DNA of 9,910 nt from Opitutia bacterium. Its GTDB lineage: Bacteria; Verrucomicrobiota; Verrucomicrobiia; Opitutales; Coraliomargaritaceae. This document shows, piece after piece, positions 7,750 through 9,910 of the stretch (position 1 is the first letter of the stretch; the number at the start of each line of letters is the position of its first letter). The notes beneath the pieces are model-generated. The model ran no database searches. It was not told the DNA's origin and worked only from the letters and a program-made list of their open reading frames with translations. The position numbers were made by a program, and so were the translations under genes. The stretch spans positions 1-9,910 of the forward strand of contig DOCS01000097.1 in NCBI GenBank assembly GCA_003503355.1. Reading direction: 5' to 3'.

Positions 7750-9549
7750 TTATGCCTTAGGCGCGTCCTTCTTTGGTAACACCGCCTTAACGTGAAGATC
7801 ACGCAGCTGTGTTTCGGTCGCGATGCCTGGGCTCGAGGTCATCATTTCCTGCCCCTTTTGATTTTTTGGGAAGGCAATCACATCGCGGATGCTGGTGCGC
7901 TGCGTCAAAATGGTGACCATGCGATCCAAGCCAAATGCGATCCCACCATGCGGAGGCGCGCCATATTCGAAGGCCTTCAGCATATAGCCAAAACGGCTCT
8001 CGACCACATCTGCAGGGATCTTCAGCACGTCCTCAAAGACCTTCTTCTGCAGCTCTGGCTGGTGAATACGAATACTACCGCCGCCGAGCTCAACACCATT
8101 CAACACCAAGTCGTAGTGCTGACCACGCACCGCTTTCGGATCCGAGTCCAGCAGTGGCACGTCCTCCGCAACCGGCGACGTGAATGGGTGGTGCGACGAA
8201 ACGTAGCGACCTTCGTCCTCATCAAAAATCATCAGCGGGAATTCAATCACCCAAAGGAATTTATAATCGTTCGGGTCAATCGTCAGCTTGCCGCGCTTCA
8301 CCAGCAACTGAGCCGCATCGAGACGCACACGGCCAAGGATGGTGCACGCACGCTCCCATTCGCTAGCCGCAAAGAACACGATGTCGCCGTCTTCGATCTG
8401 CAACGTTTCAGTCAACGCCGCCTTTTCTTCGTCGGAGAAGAACTTGACGATCGGAGACTTCCATTCGCCGCCTTCGCACTTGATAAACGCAAGCCCCTTG
8501 GCGCCGAGCGTTTTCGCCGTATCTTCGAGATGACGCAGTTCGCCTTGAGTCAGGTCTGCGAGACCCTTCATGTTGACTGCCTTTACTGCACCACCCGACT
8601 TCACCGTGCTGGCGAATACCTTGAATCCAGATTTTTGGAAAATTTCACCGCAATCCTGCAGCTCCATTGCGAAACGCATATCTGGCTTATCCACTCCGAA
8701 ACGATTCATCGCATCGAAATAGCTCATGCGCAGGAACGGTGCCTGAATATCCACGCCGATCACATCTTTCCAGACGCGGGTCATCAGACCTTCGATCAGC
8801 GAATACATATCCTCGCGATCGATGAAAGACAACTCGATGTCCACCTGAGTGAACTCAGGCTGACGGTCGGCGCGCAAATCTTCGTCACGGAAGCAACGCG
8901 CCAACTGGTAGTAGCGCTCCACGCCCGCAACCATTAACATCTGCTTGTACTGCTGTGGCGACTGCGGCAACGCATAAAAAGCCCCAGGGTTCATGCGGCT
9001 TGGCACTAGGAACTCACGCGCGCCTTCCGGCGTACTCTTGAACAACATCGGCGTTTCCACCTCGATGAAGGATTGATCATCGAGGTAATTGCGAATCGCA
9101 CGACTGGTCGCGTGCCGCGTCTTCAACATCTTGGTATTGGTCGCGCGGCGCAGATCCAAGTAGCGATACGTCATGCGCAGATCTTCGCTCACCTTGTCCG
9201 CCGAATCATCCATCGGGAACGGCGGAGTCTTTGACACATTCAGGATTTCAAGATCCGTAGCGTGTACTTCAATTTCGCCCGTCGCGAGTTTCGCATTCGA
9301 AGTGCCGCCAAAGCGCTCATCCACTTTGCCGCAGATCGAGATCACTGACTCCGGCTTAATCGAGCCGAACTGAGCTTCCAGGCTCTTATTGGCAGGATCG
9401 AGAACGATTTGGGTCAAACCCTCGCGGTCGCGGAGGTCGACAAAAAGAATACCGCCGTGGTCACGGACAGAATCCACCCAGCCGCTAAGCGTTACAGTGG
9501 AACCAGAGTCAGATTTACGGAGTTGGGAGCAGTTATGTGTTCGCTTCAT
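7750..9549 (-). CDS. aspS: Aspartyl-tRNA synthetase, bacterial type, probably non-discriminating
   Basis: A complete class II synthetase of 599 residues that charges tRNA(Asp) with aspartate. The N-terminal OB-fold anticodon domain has G-W-V-D-S-V-R-D-H-G-G and V-D-L-R-D-R-E-G (23-44). The catalytic core has motif 1 (I-R-N-Y-L to V-E-T-P-M-L, about 152-169), motif 2 (R-C-F-R-D-E-D-L-R-A-D-R, 218-229, then Q-P-E-F-T-Q-V-D) and motif 3 (G-I-A-F-G-L-D-R, 536-543). A bacterial GAD insertion lies at about 290-420. I chose the ATG at 9549 because M-K-R-T-H-N-C is the family's usual beginning; a GTG at 9594 would add 15 residues with no likeness to the family. His31 and Gly82 are the residues found in AspRS that also charge tRNA(Asn). 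An intrinsic terminator follows the gene. The leader has no Shine-Dalgarno sequence. Confidence 0.97.
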   Translation of the reverse strand: MKRTHNCSQLRKSDSGSTVTLSGWVDSVRDHGGILFVDLRDREGLTQIVLDPANKSLEAQFGSIKPESVISICGKVDERFGGTSNAKLATGEIEVHATDLEILNVSKTPPFPMDDSADKVSEDLRMTYRYLDLRRATNTKMLKTRHATSRAIRNYLDDQSFIEVETPMLFKSTPEGAREFLVPSRMNPGAFYALPQSPQQYKQMLMVAGVERYYQLARCFRDEDLRADRQPEFTQVDIELSFIDREDMYSLIEGLMTRVWKDVIGVDIQAPFLRMSYFDAMNRFGVDKPDMRFAMELQDCGEIFQKSGFKVFASTVKSGGAVKAVNMKGLADLTQGELRHLEDTAKTLGAKGLAFIKCEGGEWKSPIVKFFSDEEKAALTETLQIEDGDIVFFAASEWERACTILGRVRLDAAQLLVKRGKLTIDPNDYKFLWVIEFPLMIFDEDEGRYVSSHHPFTSPVAEDVPLLDSDPKAVRGQHYDLVLNGVELGGGSIRIHQPELQKKVFEDVLKIPADVVESRFGYMLKAFEYGAPPHGGIAFGLDRMVTILTQRTSIRDVIAFPKNQKGQEMMTSSPGIATETQLRDLHVKAVLPKKDAPKA

Positions 9550-9670
9550 GGGAAAATGCGGGATGAAAACAGCTTCACCCCACGAAACAAGCACGAAAAC
9601 GGGTTACTTCCAGTACTCGACATTCGAAAACCCTCCAAACACGCCACAGTGCCAATCAAACACACATCCC

Positions 9671-9699
9671 ACAATACATTCATATTTAACAACTTCCAA
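9671..9699 (-). promoter_or_regulatory. Candidate promoter for aspS
   Basis: On the - strand TTGGAA (9699-9694) and TATTGT (9676-9671) are separated by 17 bases, each matching the sigma-70 hexamers at 4/6. It would give a leader of about 115 bases before the start at 9549. Nothing resembling a T-box or other riboswitch is seen in that leader. Confidence 0.35.
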
Positions 9700-9750
9700 G
9701 CGAGTACGAGAATTGACGCAAAAAAAGATCCATTTTTAAAACACTAAGCA

Positions 9751-9756
9751 TTGACA
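9751..9756 (+). promoter_or_regulatory. Possible -35 element for tRNA-Asn
   Basis: TTGACA is a perfect -35 hexamer lying 78 bases upstream of the tRNA. A clear -10 at the right distance is missing (CTTGAT at 9774-9779 with a 17-base spacer). A second weak pair is TTGAAA (9796-9801) with TAAAAA (9821-9826), spaced by 19. The promoter of the tRNA is therefore uncertain. Confidence 0.25.
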
Positions 9757-9834
9757 ACCGCTCAAACTGACAACTTGATGCCGACTTCAATTTGATTGAA
9801 ACGCCCACAAGCGTGTTGATTAAAAAGAATTTTT

Positions 9835-9909
<75 letters not shown>

Positions 9910-9910
9910 T

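Noticed and set aside
7792..8937. A 381-codon open frame on the + strand
   Set aside because: It lies wholly antisense to the intact aspS gene, whose motifs are all present. The translated protein is rich in His and Arg with no family likeness, as expected for a shadow frame.
9550..9594. A 15-residue longer start for AspRS (GTG at 9594)
   Set aside because: The family begins at M-K-R-T-H; the added residues have no counterpart in known AspRS.
9802..9817. Short inverted repeat ACGC / GCGT before the tRNA
   Set aside because: Only four pairs and no conserved context; not enough for an operator or terminator.

Overview
The window holds a compact, mostly housekeeping stretch of a Gram-negative bacterial chromosome. 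Lipopolysaccharide-transport genes (lptA-like and lptB), a bacterial AspRS, DnaA, a UbiE/MenG methyltransferase and an HPr kinase all point to a diderm bacterium. A large multi-domain LptA-like protein, an unrecognised small acidic protein next to dnaA, leaders with no visible Shine-Dalgarno sequence and a moderate G+C content make me favour Verrucomicrobiota (Opitutae-like). That placement comes from impression and not from a search.

Layout from left to right. The C-terminal end of a ClpX-like AAA+ ATPase runs in from outside the window on the + strand (1-499) and is followed by ubiE/menG (557-1258). A roughly 300-base non-coding gap (1259-1556) contains several inverted repeats that can be drawn as a branched structure. 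On the - strand lie an unrecognised 147-residue protein (1557-2000) and dnaA (2106-3530). Upstream of dnaA is a 487-base AT-rich intergenic region with three DnaA-box-like 9-mers, two longer inverted repeats and a plausible dnaA promoter; it is a candidate oriC. Further right, still on the - strand, is a tight cluster transcribed as lptA-like (5804-7675), lptB (5008-5748) and hprK (4018-4989). aspS (7750-9549) precedes it on the same strand and ends in a clear intrinsic terminator. A tRNA-Asn(GTT) gene (9835-9909) lies on the + strand at the right edge, divergent from aspS.

How the genes fit together. The lptA-like product (an LptC-like segment plus about three OstA/LptA-like segments) and LptB are parts of the machinery that moves lipopolysaccharide to the outer membrane. 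hprK sits 18 bases behind lptB, which recalls the proteobacterial order lptC-lptA-lptB-rpoN-hpf-ptsN-hprK with the middle genes missing. The AspRS carries His31 and a downstream Gly that go with non-discriminating enzymes, so this organism may make Asn-tRNA(Asn) by amidation; the tRNA next to aspS is that substrate.

I see no defence system, mobile element, CRISPR array or clearly new system. The points most worth a second look are the LptC-LptA fusion, the structured gap after ubiE, the origin-like region, the predicted non-discriminating AspRS beside tRNA-Asn, and the lack of Shine-Dalgarno sequences.
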